From positions 1,746,551-1,810,550 of the forward strand of contig NZ_CM001557.1 in assembly GCF_000273375.1 (NCBI RefSeq): a stretch of 64,000 nt of DNA. Direction: 5' to 3'. This DNA comes from Bartonella birtlesii IBS 325 (lineage in GTDB: Bacteria; Pseudomonadota; Alphaproteobacteria; Rhizobiales; Rhizobiaceae). The position numbers and the translations under genes are program-made. Below the pieces are notes generated by a model. That model did not search any database, was not told the DNA's origin, and worked only from the letters and a program-made list of their open reading frames with translations. Of the stretch, positions 37,179-46,957 are shown in pieces. Each line of letters begins with the position of its first letter. Position 1 is the first letter of the stretch.

Positions 37179-40100
37179 ATGAATATTGGGGACTTTAAAA
37201 GGAGAGTGTTTGTGTATAAAAAATTCCTTTTGTCATCTATAGCAACAGTAATGATTGTGCTGTTTAATACTCAACTCAGTGCATACGCTAAATCTCTTAA
37301 AGTTTCTGATGGAAAAACAGTAACAATATATGGAGAAACCTATGATACACTTCATGCAAAAAACGGTAGTAAAATCGTCGGTAAGCATTTAACAGTAACA
37401 CACTCAAACCTAAGTCACAATGTATACGCTATAACAGCTGAAGGCTCTAACACTGCGATTGAATTACTGGATGACACAACAATTAAAGGAACTGCTTCCG
37501 ACATTTTATATGGTCTTGAAGCAAAAGATGGTGCTACACTGAAAATGATAGGTGGGACCATTACAGTTTCTCACATAGGCGCTAGCTTCTCGAACAGCAA
37601 GAGTGATAAAAACAAGCTAAAAAATGTAAAAATATCAAGCAGTAAAAATAAAAAAACTCTTATTACAGGAATAGTTACTGACAAAGAAAGTAATCTCACT
37701 TTAGAAAATATAACCGTTACACAAGCAAAAAACGGTATAGCTGCATATAATCAATCTCAAATAACAATTGTTGGAGGATCATTTGAAGGAAAAGACGTAG
37801 GGGTATATTCTGGAAACGGCAGCAACATTACTTTAACTAGTAGTAAAAAAAGTAACATTCAAGTTACATCATCATCATCAAATGGCAAAGGGCTCTATAC
37901 AAATGGTTTACATTCTACCATCACAATGACGGGAGGAAAAGTATCTGGAGAATTAGCGTTGATCGCAGAAAACGGTGGACATATTAAGGTCACAGATGTT
38001 GCTCTAACAACAAATGAACATGGGAGCGAGGTCACTGATGTTCCCACAATAGGCGCAGGGGTTAATAGCGCTAATAGTATGATTGAATTATATGGCAATA
38101 CAACGATTAAGAATGCTGCTGTTGGACTTATAGCAAGTAACGGTGGTGTAATTAAAATGATAGGGGGAACCATTACAATTTCTAAAACTGGTGTTGGCTT
38201 AGTGAACAGCAAAAGCGCCGAAAATAAATTAGAAAATGTAACAATATCAACCGGTAAAGAGAAAAATTCAGATAAAGGAATACTTCTAGAGAAAGAAAGT
38301 AGACTCACTTTAAAAAATGTAAAAGTGACTCAAACAGGCAACAGCGTAATTGCAAATAATCGCTCTAACATAACAATCTCTGGAGGATCATTTGATTCAA
38401 GCTATGCAACAATATGTGCTCAAAACGGCAGCAGCATTACCTTAACAGACAATGCTCAAATTACATCACATGATGAAGCAGGTCTCTATGCACGAGACTC
38501 AAAATCTACGATTACAATGACAACAGGAAGCGTGACAGGAAAATTTACAGCCTTAGAAGCAGACATAGGTGGCCATATTACGGTTACAAATGTTGCTTTA
38601 AAATCAACTAATAATAGCGGTGATATAGCTACTGGTGCAGCTGCCTCTGGCCCTAACAGTGTGGTTGAATTGCTGGGAAATACAACAATCAGTGACGTTA
38701 AAACCGGAATTGATGCGCAAAACGATAGCACAATCAAAATGATCGGAGGAACCATTACTAGTTCCGAAGCTGGTGTTCACTTGTTAAAAAATAAGAGCAA
38801 TAACAAACTGAAAGATGTAACGATATTAAGTAGTAAGGGCAATACACTACTAAATGCAATCATTGCAAGAAAAAGTGCCATTACTTTAGAAAATGTAACC
38901 ATTCCGCAAGCAATCAATAGTATAGTTTCAAGTGATAATTCTCAAATAACAGTTTCTGGAGGATCATTTAACGCAAAAAGCGCAGCAATATCTGCTATAA
39001 ATGGTAGTATCATTACTTTAACTGACAATGCTCAAATTACATCATCTGATAACAGTGGGCTCTATGTAAAAGACTCAAAATCTACCATCACCATAACGGG
39101 AGGAATCATAAAGGGTAAAACTACCGCATTAAATACAGAAAACGGTGGGCATATTAAAGCCACGAATGTCACTCTAACAACGGCAGATAGCAACGGATCT
39201 GGTGCAAAAAGCCAAGATGTTGGCAGTTTAGTTGAATTATATGGCAATACAACGATTAAGAATGCTGTAGTCGGTCTTTATGCACAAAATAGCGGAATGA
39301 TTAAAATGATCGGAGGAACAGTTATTGCCGAAAATAGTGCATTTGTTGTAGATAATAATGGATATATTGATGTGACAGATGTTTCTGCCACAGCAGAAGA
39401 TAGAGGTATAGCATTTGCAAAATCTAAGAACAATAAAACGTCAGAAATCAATTTAATCAATACAAAACTTCACATTAAAAACGGTACAGGAATTAATGCA
39501 AATGAATCAATTGGTAAAGCCAATCTCAAAAATTCAGAAATCCGTGCCAATATTTTACTAGTAACCAAAGATTCAGCTAAAAAAAATAATTTTATTCTTA
39601 CATTAAACGCTGATCATTCCATATTAGAAGGCAGCGTAAATACTGAAAAAAAATTCAAAACAATCTTTGATTTGCAAAATCATACGAAATGGATATTAAA
39701 AACAAGCACAAATGCAAAAAGTCAAAATGAAAAATCACTTGATATTGCTCAAAGAGCACGCTCTGATATTTCTGTCCTTAGTCTCAATAACAGCTCTATT
39801 GTTTTTAAAGAACCAACAGAAGAACATTATCACACGTTGCACATAGGATCTGGCAGACCTAATACTACAAAAGTCTACAAGGCTAAAGGAAAAGCAGAAA
39901 TTCATTTTAACATCGAATGGAGTGATAGCGCTGCCATAAACAAACAAAAAGCTGACCATCTTCTGATTCATGGTGATGTTTTAGGTACTACATTGGTTTA
40001 TGTCACTGACCATTTAAAAAAGAACAATATTAAAGTAAATACTTCTACTCCCAGCGATATACATGGTTTTTCACTGATTAAAGTCTTTGGAAAAGCAAGT

Positions 40101-40283
40101 CAGAATTCTTTTAAACTCGCAAATGGTTATATCACAATAAGTGGTTCACCTTATAAATATATACTGAAAGCTTATGCACCAACATCAAACCATAGGAAAA
40201 CAAATACTAAACAAAACTTTTTAAAAGAAAATAAAAATTTTTGGGATTTTCGCTTACAGCCAGTACTTCTTGATAGTAACTAA
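37179..40283 (+). CDS. autotransporter passenger, barrel lost
   Basis: A 1034-residue exported protein. A long signal peptide (FVYKKFLLSSIATVMIVLFNTQLSAYA, cleavage near residue 38) is followed by a repetitive beta-helix passenger with about 3.3 modules of 190–208 residues, starting at DNA positions 37449, 38073, 38655 and 39225. Each contains KMIGGT, ITVSGGSF-type turns and ITLTDNAQIT. It ends NFWDFRLQPVLLDSN, the usual linker before a beta-barrel in Bartonella autotransporters. The barrel itself follows only as broken sequence, so the protein probably cannot reach the surface by type V secretion. It may be periplasmic or non-functional. Confidence 0.85.
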   Translation: MNIGDFKRRVFVYKKFLLSSIATVMIVLFNTQLSAYAKSLKVSDGKTVTIYGETYDTLHAKNGSKIVGKHLTVTHSNLSHNVYAITAEGSNTAIELLDDTTIKGTASDILYGLEAKDGATLKMIGGTITVSHIGASFSNSKSDKNKLKNVKISSSKNKKTLITGIVTDKESNLTLENITVTQAKNGIAAYNQSQITIVGGSFEGKDVGVYSGNGSNITLTSSKKSNIQVTSSSSNGKGLYTNGLHSTITMTGGKVSGELALIAENGGHIKVTDVALTTNEHGSEVTDVPTIGAGVNSANSMIELYGNTTIKNAAVGLIASNGGVIKMIGGTITISKTGVGLVNSKSAENKLENVTISTGKEKNSDKGILLEKESRLTLKNVKVTQTGNSVIANNRSNITISGGSFDSSYATICAQNGSSITLTDNAQITSHDEAGLYARDSKSTITMTTGSVTGKFTALEADIGGHITVTNVALKSTNNSGDIATGAAASGPNSVVELLGNTTISDVKTGIDAQNDSTIKMIGGTITSSEAGVHLLKNKSNNKLKDVTILSSKGNTLLNAIIARKSAITLENVTIPQAINSIVSSDNSQITVSGGSFNAKSAAISAINGSIITLTDNAQITSSDNSGLYVKDSKSTITITGGIIKGKTTALNTENGGHIKATNVTLTTADSNGSGAKSQDVGSLVELYGNTTIKNAVVGLYAQNSGMIKMIGGTVIAENSAFVVDNNGYIDVTDVSATAEDRGIAFAKSKNNKTSEINLINTKLHIKNGTGINANESIGKANLKNSEIRANILLVTKDSAKKNNFILTLNADHSILEGSVNTEKKFKTIFDLQNHTKWILKTSTNAKSQNEKSLDIAQRARSDISVLSLNNSSIVFKEPTEEHYHTLHIGSGRPNTTKVYKAKGKAEIHFNIEWSDSAAINKQKADHLLIHGDVLGTTLVYVTDHLKKNNIKVNTSTPSDIHGFSLIKVFGKASQNSFKLANGYITISGSPYKYILKAYAPTSNHRKTNTKQNFLKENKNFWDFRLQPVLLDSN

Positions 40284-41062
40284 ACAATAAAAGCTGTTGT
40301 GCCATAAATAAAAAGCTATTTGCTCATGCCAGATGCTCTCTTCTATAATAGATTGGCCGATATGACCGAGTAAAATGCATTGTTAGCCAATATCAGAACA
40401 TTTGCCATAGAAACAAGACAAGGACAAAACAACAGCTTTTCTTATACACCTACGAAAGCATGGGAATATTATCCTCTGAAAGAACTCCTTGTAAATATAG
40501 TTATAGCGATATCTATCTTTGTTATACCGCTTTACATGGAAATATTAACTTTACAGCACTGAAAGAGCAAAATACCACAACATATCCCGATTTTGTTAGA
40601 ACCTATAGCCAACTCTCTTTTACCCAAAAAGATATGCAAGATGCTGGGAAAAACACTATTGATTAATAGTTACTCACAGTTTATGGAATCGTACAATATG
40701 ACAATGGCTTTTATCTTGATACGCTGTTATCCTATGGAATCATGAAAAAAGAGATCACAAATGCCCTCATTGGTAAAACAGCAAAATATTTTAAGGCTGC
40801 CATTTATCATGAGAAAATTTTTATAAAGAACAAAGCTTAGCATTTTTCGATGAATAATGTCTAAACTATTTAAAAACGACTAAAAATAAGACGATATTAT
40901 ACAATAATGGGAAGCTTTTCCGGAAAATACGGCATTATTATCTTCTATTATTTTAATACTCAAAATTCCAAAATAAAACTGCTGAACATAAAATGATAAG
41001 CAAAAAACGGTAAAACACTACCAGGACAAAGAATTTATGCTAAAGTCAGTTGTACATTTCAT
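40284..41062 (+). pseudogene. decayed autotransporter beta-barrel
   Basis: Directly after the passenger stop, the same frame reads AVVP-stop-IKSYLLMPDALFYNRLADMTE-stop-NALLANIRT, with in-frame stops at 40281, 40305 and 40371. The -1 frame then gives ILSSERTPCKYSYSDIY and NFTALKEQNTTTYPDF, stops at 40664–40669, and continues YDNGFYLDTLLSYGIMKKEI and TNALIGKTAKYF. Around 41030 a short RIYAKV piece remains. These match successive segments of Bartonella autotransporter barrels. The barrel has therefore accumulated at least four stops and several frame changes. Confidence 0.85.
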
Positions 41063-41224
41063 AACCGAAATTCTAATAGGATTTTAAATATTATAACTTA
41101 AACGCTGCCCAGCAAATTCATACTAAAAAAATCCTATTATCCCCCTTCGCTGTTAAAAATGCCACCAAACATCTCCAGAAACTTCAAAATAAACAAAATT
41201 GTATTTCCTCTTTTGCAAAATTGA

Positions 41225-42007
41225 TCATGCTCTTTGTTCTTTATGAACAATCGGCTCAATACTGGCTTCAAAAAACATCTTCGTATAGTGATGCTGAGCA
41301 TGTAAATTGCGCAAATCATTATTGCTAAGCTCTTCAAGAATAATCCCTTTATGCATAATTCCAACACGTTCACAGATGTGTGCAACAACAGCAAGATCGT
41401 GGGATACCATCAAATAAGTAAGCTTTTTTTCCTCTCGTAACGATTTTAACAAATTTAAAATTTCAGCCTGTACCGACACATCCAATGCAGATGTTGGCTC
41501 ATCAAGCAACAAAACCTCTGGCTCGATAATGAGAGCACGTGCAAGAGCAATACGCTGACGTTGCCCTCCAGATAACTCATGCGGATAACGATAAAGAAAT
41601 GAAGTATTTAAACCAACAGAATCTAAAGCATCACGCACCCGTTCCTTTGGATTATCCATCCCATGGATCTTGAGAGACTCAGAAAGAACGGTATGAACCA
41701 TTTTTCTTGGATGAAGCGAAGCGTAAGGATCTTGAAAAACCATTTGAATACGGCGTAGAAAATTCTTATCTCTTTTCTTTGCAACTTCTTCTCCATCAAA
41801 AATGAAACGCCCACTATAATCTGAAATAAGCCCAACCAATGTATTCAAAATGGTTGATTTTCCACATCCTGATTCACCAATCAAACCGTAAGCTTCACCG
41901 CGCTTAATATAAAAGTTGACATTTTTTACAACTGTTACTGCCTTATGATTATGCCCAAAAGTCACAGATAAATTAGAAACATCGAGGATATTCTTACAAT
42001 TGGTCAC
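41225..42007 (-). CDS. dppF: peptide ABC transporter ATP-binding protein DppF-like
   Basis: A 260-residue ABC ATPase of the oligopeptide/dipeptide group. Walker A is GESGCGKST (about residues 42–50), signature LSGGQRQRIALARAL, Walker [12 protein letters not shown]. The start at 42007 is GTG, overlapping the dppD stop by four bases (GTGA), with AGGAG eight bases upstream. It forms the heterodimeric motor with DppD on the cytosolic face. It is the last gene of the dppBCDF operon. Confidence 0.93.
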   Translation of the reverse strand: MTNCKNILDVSNLSVTFGHNHKAVTVVKNVNFYIKRGEAYGLIGESGCGKSTILNTLVGLISDYSGRFIFDGEEVAKKRDKNFLRRIQMVFQDPYASLHPRKMVHTVLSESLKIHGMDNPKERVRDALDSVGLNTSFLYRYPHELSGGQRQRIALARALIIEPEVLLLDEPTSALDVSVQAEILNLLKSLREEKKLTYLMVSHDLAVVAHICERVGIMHKGIILEELSNNDLRNLHAQHHYTKMFFEASIEPIVHKEQRA

Positions 42008-42879
42008 GAGGTAACTCCTTCAACACCATTAACAATTGTAGGGTTATGCAACCAATCAGGATCGCGTTCGGGAACAGCTAAAACATCAACAGGATTATCA
42101 AGCCGTGGTAAACTCGCTAGCAACGCTTTAGTATAAGGATGACAAGCGCGAGCTAAATCGCACGCAGGCAATTCTTCTAACACACGACCTGCATACATAA
42201 CTAAAACACGATCACAAAAATCAGCAATCATATTCAAATCATGACTAATAAAAATAAGCCCCGTTCCAGATTTGGTCACAAGCTCATCCAATACCGATAA
42301 AACCTGACGTCTTACTGTAATATCAAGCGCAGAAGTTGGCTCATCTGCAATGATTAAATCAGGTTTAGGAATAAGCATCATCGCAATCATCACACGCTGC
42401 CCCATACCACCTGATATTTCATGAGGAAAAAGGCGCATCACATGTTCTGGATCACGAATATGAACAGACTCCAACATAGAAATTGTCCGCTTCCGTGCAT
42501 CAACTTTTGAAACACGATAATGAATACGGTAAGCCTCCATAATCTGTTCTCCAATCCGTATTAATGGATTAAGTGAATATTTGGGATCCTGTAAAATCAT
42601 TGAAATACGTTTACCCCGAATAGTTCGCATCTGAGGTTCACTTGCACGCAATAAATTAATATCATCAAAGCGCATTTTTTTAGCTTTAACAATGGCTGCT
42701 CTTGGACTCAATTTGAGTATTGCACGCCCAGTCATCGATTTTCCAGACCCAGATTCACCAACAATTCCAATTTTTTCCTTTCCCATAGAAAAGCTAACGC
42801 CGCGCACAACTTCTGAAATGCCAGATCTTGTAGGAAAAGCGATACGTAAATCTTCTATCTCTAATAACTTTTTAACCAT
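42004..42879 (-). CDS. dppD: peptide ABC transporter ATP-binding protein DppD-like
   Basis: A 291-residue ABC ATPase. Walker [10 protein letters not shown] (about residues 37–45), signature [15 protein letters not shown], Walker [13 protein letters not shown]; the C-terminal [14 protein letters not shown] and [16 protein letters not shown] segment is typical of Opp/DppD proteins. The signature has GGMGQR where GGMRQR or GGQQQR are more usual. The start at 42879 ([13 protein letters not shown]) overlaps the dppC stop; the longer frame to 42930 lies within dppC and is not needed. Confidence 0.92.
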   Translation of the reverse strand: MVKKLLEIEDLRIAFPTRSGISEVVRGVSFSMGKEKIGIVGESGSGKSMTGRAILKLSPRAAIVKAKKMRFDDINLLRASEPQMRTIRGKRISMILQDPKYSLNPLIRIGEQIMEAYRIHYRVSKVDARKRTISMLESVHIRDPEHVMRLFPHEISGGMGQRVMIAMMLIPKPDLIIADEPTSALDITVRRQVLSVLDELVTKSGTGLIFISHDLNMIADFCDRVLVMYAGRVLEELPACDLARACHPYTKALLASLPRLDNPVDVLAVPERDPDWLHNPTIVNGVEGVTS

Positions 42880-43801
42880 TGCGTGGATCCAATACATCAC
42901 GAAGCCCATCACCCAACAAATTGAAAGCAAGGCTTGCTAACAATATTGCACAACCTGGTATCGCCGCTAACCACCAATTTGTCATCATAAATTCACGACC
43001 TGTCGAAAGCATTGCTCCCCATTCAGGACTCGGGAGTTGAGCTCCCAGCCCTAAAAAACCAAGACCTGCAGCCGTCAAAATAATTCCAGACATATCTAAT
43101 GTTAAGCGTACCACCACTGAAGGAATACACATCGGTGCAACATGAAATAAAATAATCCGTAAAGCAGATGCCCCTTGCAAACGAACTGCAGAAACATAAT
43201 CGGATGAACGTATTGTCAAAGTTTCAGCACGTGCCAAACGCGCTATTGGCGGCCATGCCGCAATTGAAATTGCAATCGATGCATTTTCAATACCTGGACC
43301 TAACGCCGCCGAAAAAGCAAGCGCTAAAATCAAAGCTGGAAAAGCAAGAAAAATATCAACAATACGCATAAGAACGGTATCAACCCATCCCCCTATATAG
43401 CCAGAGACAGTTCCAACAATGAGTCCTATTGGTCCAACGATAATTGTAGTGAGAAAAACAACATAAAGCGTAATACGTGCACCAAAAACGAGACGACTAA
43501 AAATGTCCCGCCCTAATTCATCTGTTCCTAAATAATGTAACATAGAGGGTGGCTGCAATCGATGCGTAAGGTCATTGCTAACAAAATCATTAGTAGCAAT
43601 CCAAGGAGCAAAAATAGCACATAAAACAATAATAAAAATAATAATCAGACCAAATAGAGCCGAAAAATTACGAGAAAATTTAATCCATGCATGATAAATT
43701 CTTTGTGCATTTGCCTGGAATACTGACCGAGGAACAGATTCATTTAACCAACGACCAAAAGAAAATGACGATTGCGATTTATGATGATTAATTATTGCCA
43801 T
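42872..43801 (-). CDS. dppC: peptide ABC transporter permease DppC-like
   Basis: A 309-residue inner-membrane permease. The N-terminal cytosolic part precedes six helices. The family segments LGTDELGRDIFSRLVFGAR and the EAA-type loop RLARAETLTIRSSDYVSAVRLQGAS are clear. The start at 43801 (ATG, with AAGGA nine bases before) is preferred to the TTG at 43807. It pairs with DppB to form the channel. The four genes overlap or abut, so they are one operon. Confidence 0.92.
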   Translation of the reverse strand: MAIINHHKSQSSFSFGRWLNESVPRSVFQANAQRIYHAWIKFSRNFSALFGLIIIFIIVLCAIFAPWIATNDFVSNDLTHRLQPPSMLHYLGTDELGRDIFSRLVFGARITLYVVFLTTIIVGPIGLIVGTVSGYIGGWVDTVLMRIVDIFLAFPALILALAFSAALGPGIENASIAISIAAWPPIARLARAETLTIRSSDYVSAVRLQGASALRIILFHVAPMCIPSVVVRLTLDMSGIILTAAGLGFLGLGAQLPSPEWGAMLSTGREFMMTNWWLAAIPGCAILLASLAFNLLGDGLRDVLDPRNG

Positions 43802-43803
43802 AT

Positions 43804-44877
43804 TCAACGTGTCCTTGGATCAAAAATTCGATAAAGCAAATCAGAAAATAAATTAATAATGACAAAGAGAAACCCTATAAGCAGCGTACATCCAACAACT
43901 GCATTCATATCTCCAGCTAAAAGAGCATTCGTCAAGTAATGCCCAAAACCAGGCCAAGCAAAAACTGTCTCTGTTAACACAGCGCCTTCCAATAAAAAAG
44001 CATACGAAAGTGCAACAACAGTGATAACCTGAACTGCAGCATTACGAAAAGCATGTCCCCAAACCGTTCGTGCCAACGATAACCCCTTCACACGCGCAGT
44101 AATAATATATTCCTGATTAAGCTGTTCAATCATAAACCCACGAGTCATACGACTAATATAGGCCATAGCACCGAAAGCTAAGATTAAAGCAGGCATAATA
44201 ATATGACTAAAAGCATTCCCAAAAGCTTCCCACTGTCCCTGACGAGCAGTATCCCAAAGAAAAAATCCTGTTTTGGGCTCAAAAGAATATTCATAAATAA
44301 AATCAATACGTCCTGGACCACCAATCCAACCAAGCTTAGCATAAAAGATTAATAACGCCATTAATCCAAGCCAAAAGGTTGGAGTGGAATAACTTAAGAG
44401 AGTAAAAGTTCGGACAAAATAATCAATAAATGAATCGCGATACATTGCCGCAAAAACACCAAAGGGAATACCAAGACTCGTACCAATCACAATAGCAACT
44501 GTAGCAAGCTCCAATGTTGCTGGAAACACACGCATAATATCTTCTAAGACAGGACGCCCCGAGGTTAAAGCATCCCCAAAATCAAACAAAAATATATTAC
44601 GAAGATAATTCCAATACTGTACGATTAACGGCTTATCAAGACCCAACTTATGAAACATCGCATCATAAGCCTCCTGACTGATATTATCACCAAGAATAGC
44701 AAGAACGGGATCTAAAGGAAGCATATGACCAATAAAAAAGGTGATTGTTACCAAACCAAGCAGCGTGAAAAAAACTGAAATAAGCAACTTTAATACCTTG
44801 AAAAAAAAGTCCCATACGACTAATTTTTTCTGCTTTTGTAACACTACTCCTTCAGATTCTGAAAATGGCAAAACCAT
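43804..44877 (-). CDS. dppB: peptide ABC transporter permease DppB-like
   Basis: A 357-residue inner-membrane permease. Family signs are the N-terminal helix LLGLVTITFFIGHMLPLDPVLAILGD, LGLDKPLIVQYWNYL and the EAA loop ARVKGLSLARTVWGHAFRNA. The start at 44877 (MVLPFSES) was chosen because GGAGGGGGAG lies just before it; the longer frame begins at a TTG. It follows the first binding-protein gene after about 100 bp, so the transporter is arranged SBP–B–C–D–F. Confidence 0.92.
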   Translation of the reverse strand: MVLPFSESEGVVLQKQKKLVVWDFFFKVLKLLISVFFTLLGLVTITFFIGHMLPLDPVLAILGDNISQEAYDAMFHKLGLDKPLIVQYWNYLRNIFLFDFGDALTSGRPVLEDIMRVFPATLELATVAIVIGTSLGIPFGVFAAMYRDSFIDYFVRTFTLLSYSTPTFWLGLMALLIFYAKLGWIGGPGRIDFIYEYSFEPKTGFFLWDTARQGQWEAFGNAFSHIIMPALILAFGAMAYISRMTRGFMIEQLNQEYIITARVKGLSLARTVWGHAFRNAAVQVITVVALSYAFLLEGAVLTETVFAWPGFGHYLTNALLAGDMNAVVGCTLLIGFLFVIINLFSDLLYRIFDPRTR

Positions 44878-44981
44878 TATAATCTCCCCCTCCATAGCTA
44901 CCAAACATCAAGCTAACACCTTTTTACATAATAAAGAAAAGCCTCATCAAGCACGCCCTACACTCTTCTTTATAACACGCT

Positions 44982-46598
44982 CTATTTTGCCGCATCATTG
45001 TAGTAAAGTCTAAAACTATTCCAAACCCACTTTTTTACTGCTGGTCCCATACCAACGGTATAATATGTCTGAAATAAATAGACCATAGGACCATGCTCAA
45101 ACACATAATGCTGTAGAGCACGATACTGTGAAATACGCTTATTTTGATCTTGTTCAAACAAAGCATTTATCACCATTTTGTTAACATTTTCATCATAATA
45201 CCCAGCACGCCACGCCAAATACATATTGTGTTTTTTTGTAAATGTTGGATCAGGATTAAACACATGATTTAAGGAAGCTGGATGTCCATCAGGATCAGCA
45301 CTTCCCCACCCCATAATAGCAGTATCATAATTCCCACCACGCACACGATTTAACAATTGATTTTGTGCCATTTTTTCAATTGTGAGCTCAATACCAATTT
45401 TGCGCGCATTGGCTTGAATAGACTGCGCAACAGATGACATATAACTAAGGCTGCCAACTAAAAGATTAACCTTAAAACCCTGAGGATAACCGGCTTCACG
45501 GATCAAACGTTTTGCTTTTTCTAAATCTAACTTAAAAGGCAATCCCTCTTTTTCATCTAACGCGCCAGGAATTCCCAATGACATATAACTTGCACGTGGA
45601 ATTGCAATACCCTTTAAAATGGTGTTTCCAAGCCCCTTATAATCAATCAAATAACGAAATGCTAATCTCACCTTTTCGTTAGCAAAAACTGCATTCTTAT
45701 TGTTCAGCGATAGATAAATAATCTGGGGTCGCAAAACACGGTTAATTCTAACAGCTCCCTTCTGTTTTTCAATATCCAAAACATCTTCTGAAGAAAGATC
45801 ACGCGCTATATCCACATCACCTTTTTCCAAAAGAAGTCTCTGACTCGCTGATTCAGCAACGTGTTGCACAACAATTTGCTTAATTTTAGGGATGTCCCCC
45901 CAATAATGTCTGGTTGCTTGTAAAACAACTTTTTCTCCAGGGCTCCAACGTACCAATTTATAAGGTCCAACACAAGCCGAATGCGTAGCCAAATATTTAT
46001 TACCCATATCCTCGTCAATACTCTCTGCTTCAATTGTTTTCCGATCAAGCAAAGCAGAAGCATAAGACTGTCCAATTACTGTCAGTATAAGTTGGATGGG
46101 ATAAGGCTTATCCAACTTCAGTTGTAAAGTTTTATCATCAAGAGCTTGAATATTTGTTTCAACATTATTTTTAGTGAACCCATAATCCATCAAAGATTGA
46201 GCATAACTCAATCCTAATTTAATAATACGTTGCATTGACCACGCAAGATCTTGCGCTGTTGCCTTTCTTCCATCATCAAATTTTAAGTCATCACGAAGAT
46301 GAAAAACAATTCTTTTCCCGTCGTCTAAAACATCCCAAGATTGGGCCATAGCAGGACGAATTTTCGTGGGATCATGCTTATCATATTGTACTAATGCGCT
46401 GCAAATATTCGTCAACAATTCACTCGTGACAACCTCAACCGTTTGAGCTGGATCAAAGCTACTAATGGAATCAATATTCCATGCCATCACCAAGGTATCT
46501 TTAGATGACGTGCTGAATGCTGATGATATAGCCCCATTCAAAAAGCCGATTGTGCTTAACAAAATACAAAAGTTTTTCAACATTCCTTTTTTTCTCAT
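44982..46598 (-). CDS. dppA: peptide ABC transporter substrate-binding protein, copy 1
   Basis: A 538-residue periplasmic SBP_bac_5 family protein. A signal peptide (LLSTIGFLNGAISSAFS) precedes TLVMAWNIDSISSFDPAQ, the usual mature start. Later segments match the peptide-binding fold: DDLKFDDGRKATAQDLAWSMQRI, NKYLATHSACVGPYKLVRW and the C-terminal YNDAAK. It is the most divergent of the four paralogues and the one directly next to dppB, so it is the likely ancestral partner. Family members bind di- or oligopeptides; some also carry heme. A Met at residue 6 is an alternative start. Confidence 0.9.
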   Translation of the reverse strand: MRKKGMLKNFCILLSTIGFLNGAISSAFSTSSKDTLVMAWNIDSISSFDPAQTVEVVTSELLTNICSALVQYDKHDPTKIRPAMAQSWDVLDDGKRIVFHLRDDLKFDDGRKATAQDLAWSMQRIIKLGLSYAQSLMDYGFTKNNVETNIQALDDKTLQLKLDKPYPIQLILTVIGQSYASALLDRKTIEAESIDEDMGNKYLATHSACVGPYKLVRWSPGEKVVLQATRHYWGDIPKIKQIVVQHVAESASQRLLLEKGDVDIARDLSSEDVLDIEKQKGAVRINRVLRPQIIYLSLNNKNAVFANEKVRLAFRYLIDYKGLGNTILKGIAIPRASYMSLGIPGALDEKEGLPFKLDLEKAKRLIREAGYPQGFKVNLLVGSLSYMSSVAQSIQANARKIGIELTIEKMAQNQLLNRVRGGNYDTAIMGWGSADPDGHPASLNHVFNPDPTFTKKHNMYLAWRAGYYDENVNKMVINALFEQDQNKRISQYRALQHYVFEHGPMVYLFQTYYTVGMGPAVKKWVWNSFRLYYNDAAK

Positions 46599-46957
46599 TT
46601 TAGCATTATCCTTTGCATTTTATGTTATCTTTCTCACATAAAATACTTTGAGATCTTTTTTATCTCCTCAGCAACACAGCATTATCAACTTTACTAATAA
46701 AACATCCAAAGACAAATCTCTCACACACTAACTTATAACCGAAATTCATACCATCTGTACCACGATAAGCAAAAAGCTCAAAAAATTATCACTTCCCATA
46801 CTTATCAACCCCACTGTTTCTATCAATAACCTTAAGCATACGGTAAAAGCCCCCCGCAATTTCATACCTTAAGTTTAAAAAACTCTTGCGGGAGGATATT
46901 TTTATTATTCATATTATGATCACGTTCTTTTTGTACTTTATAACATCTAATATGCAT
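46599..46957. other. intergenic region between binding-protein copies 1 and 2
   Basis: 359 bases with a stem of CCCGCAA (46853–46859) and TTGCGGG (46886–46892) that would end copy-2 transcripts on the minus strand, followed by a short T-run. Nothing else was recognised. Confidence 0.5.
46853..46892 (-). terminator. hairpin after substrate-binding protein copy 2
   Basis: Seven-bp GC-rich stem with a 26-base AT-rich loop; on the minus strand it is followed by GGCTTTT. A weak to moderate terminator is likely. Confidence 0.5.
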
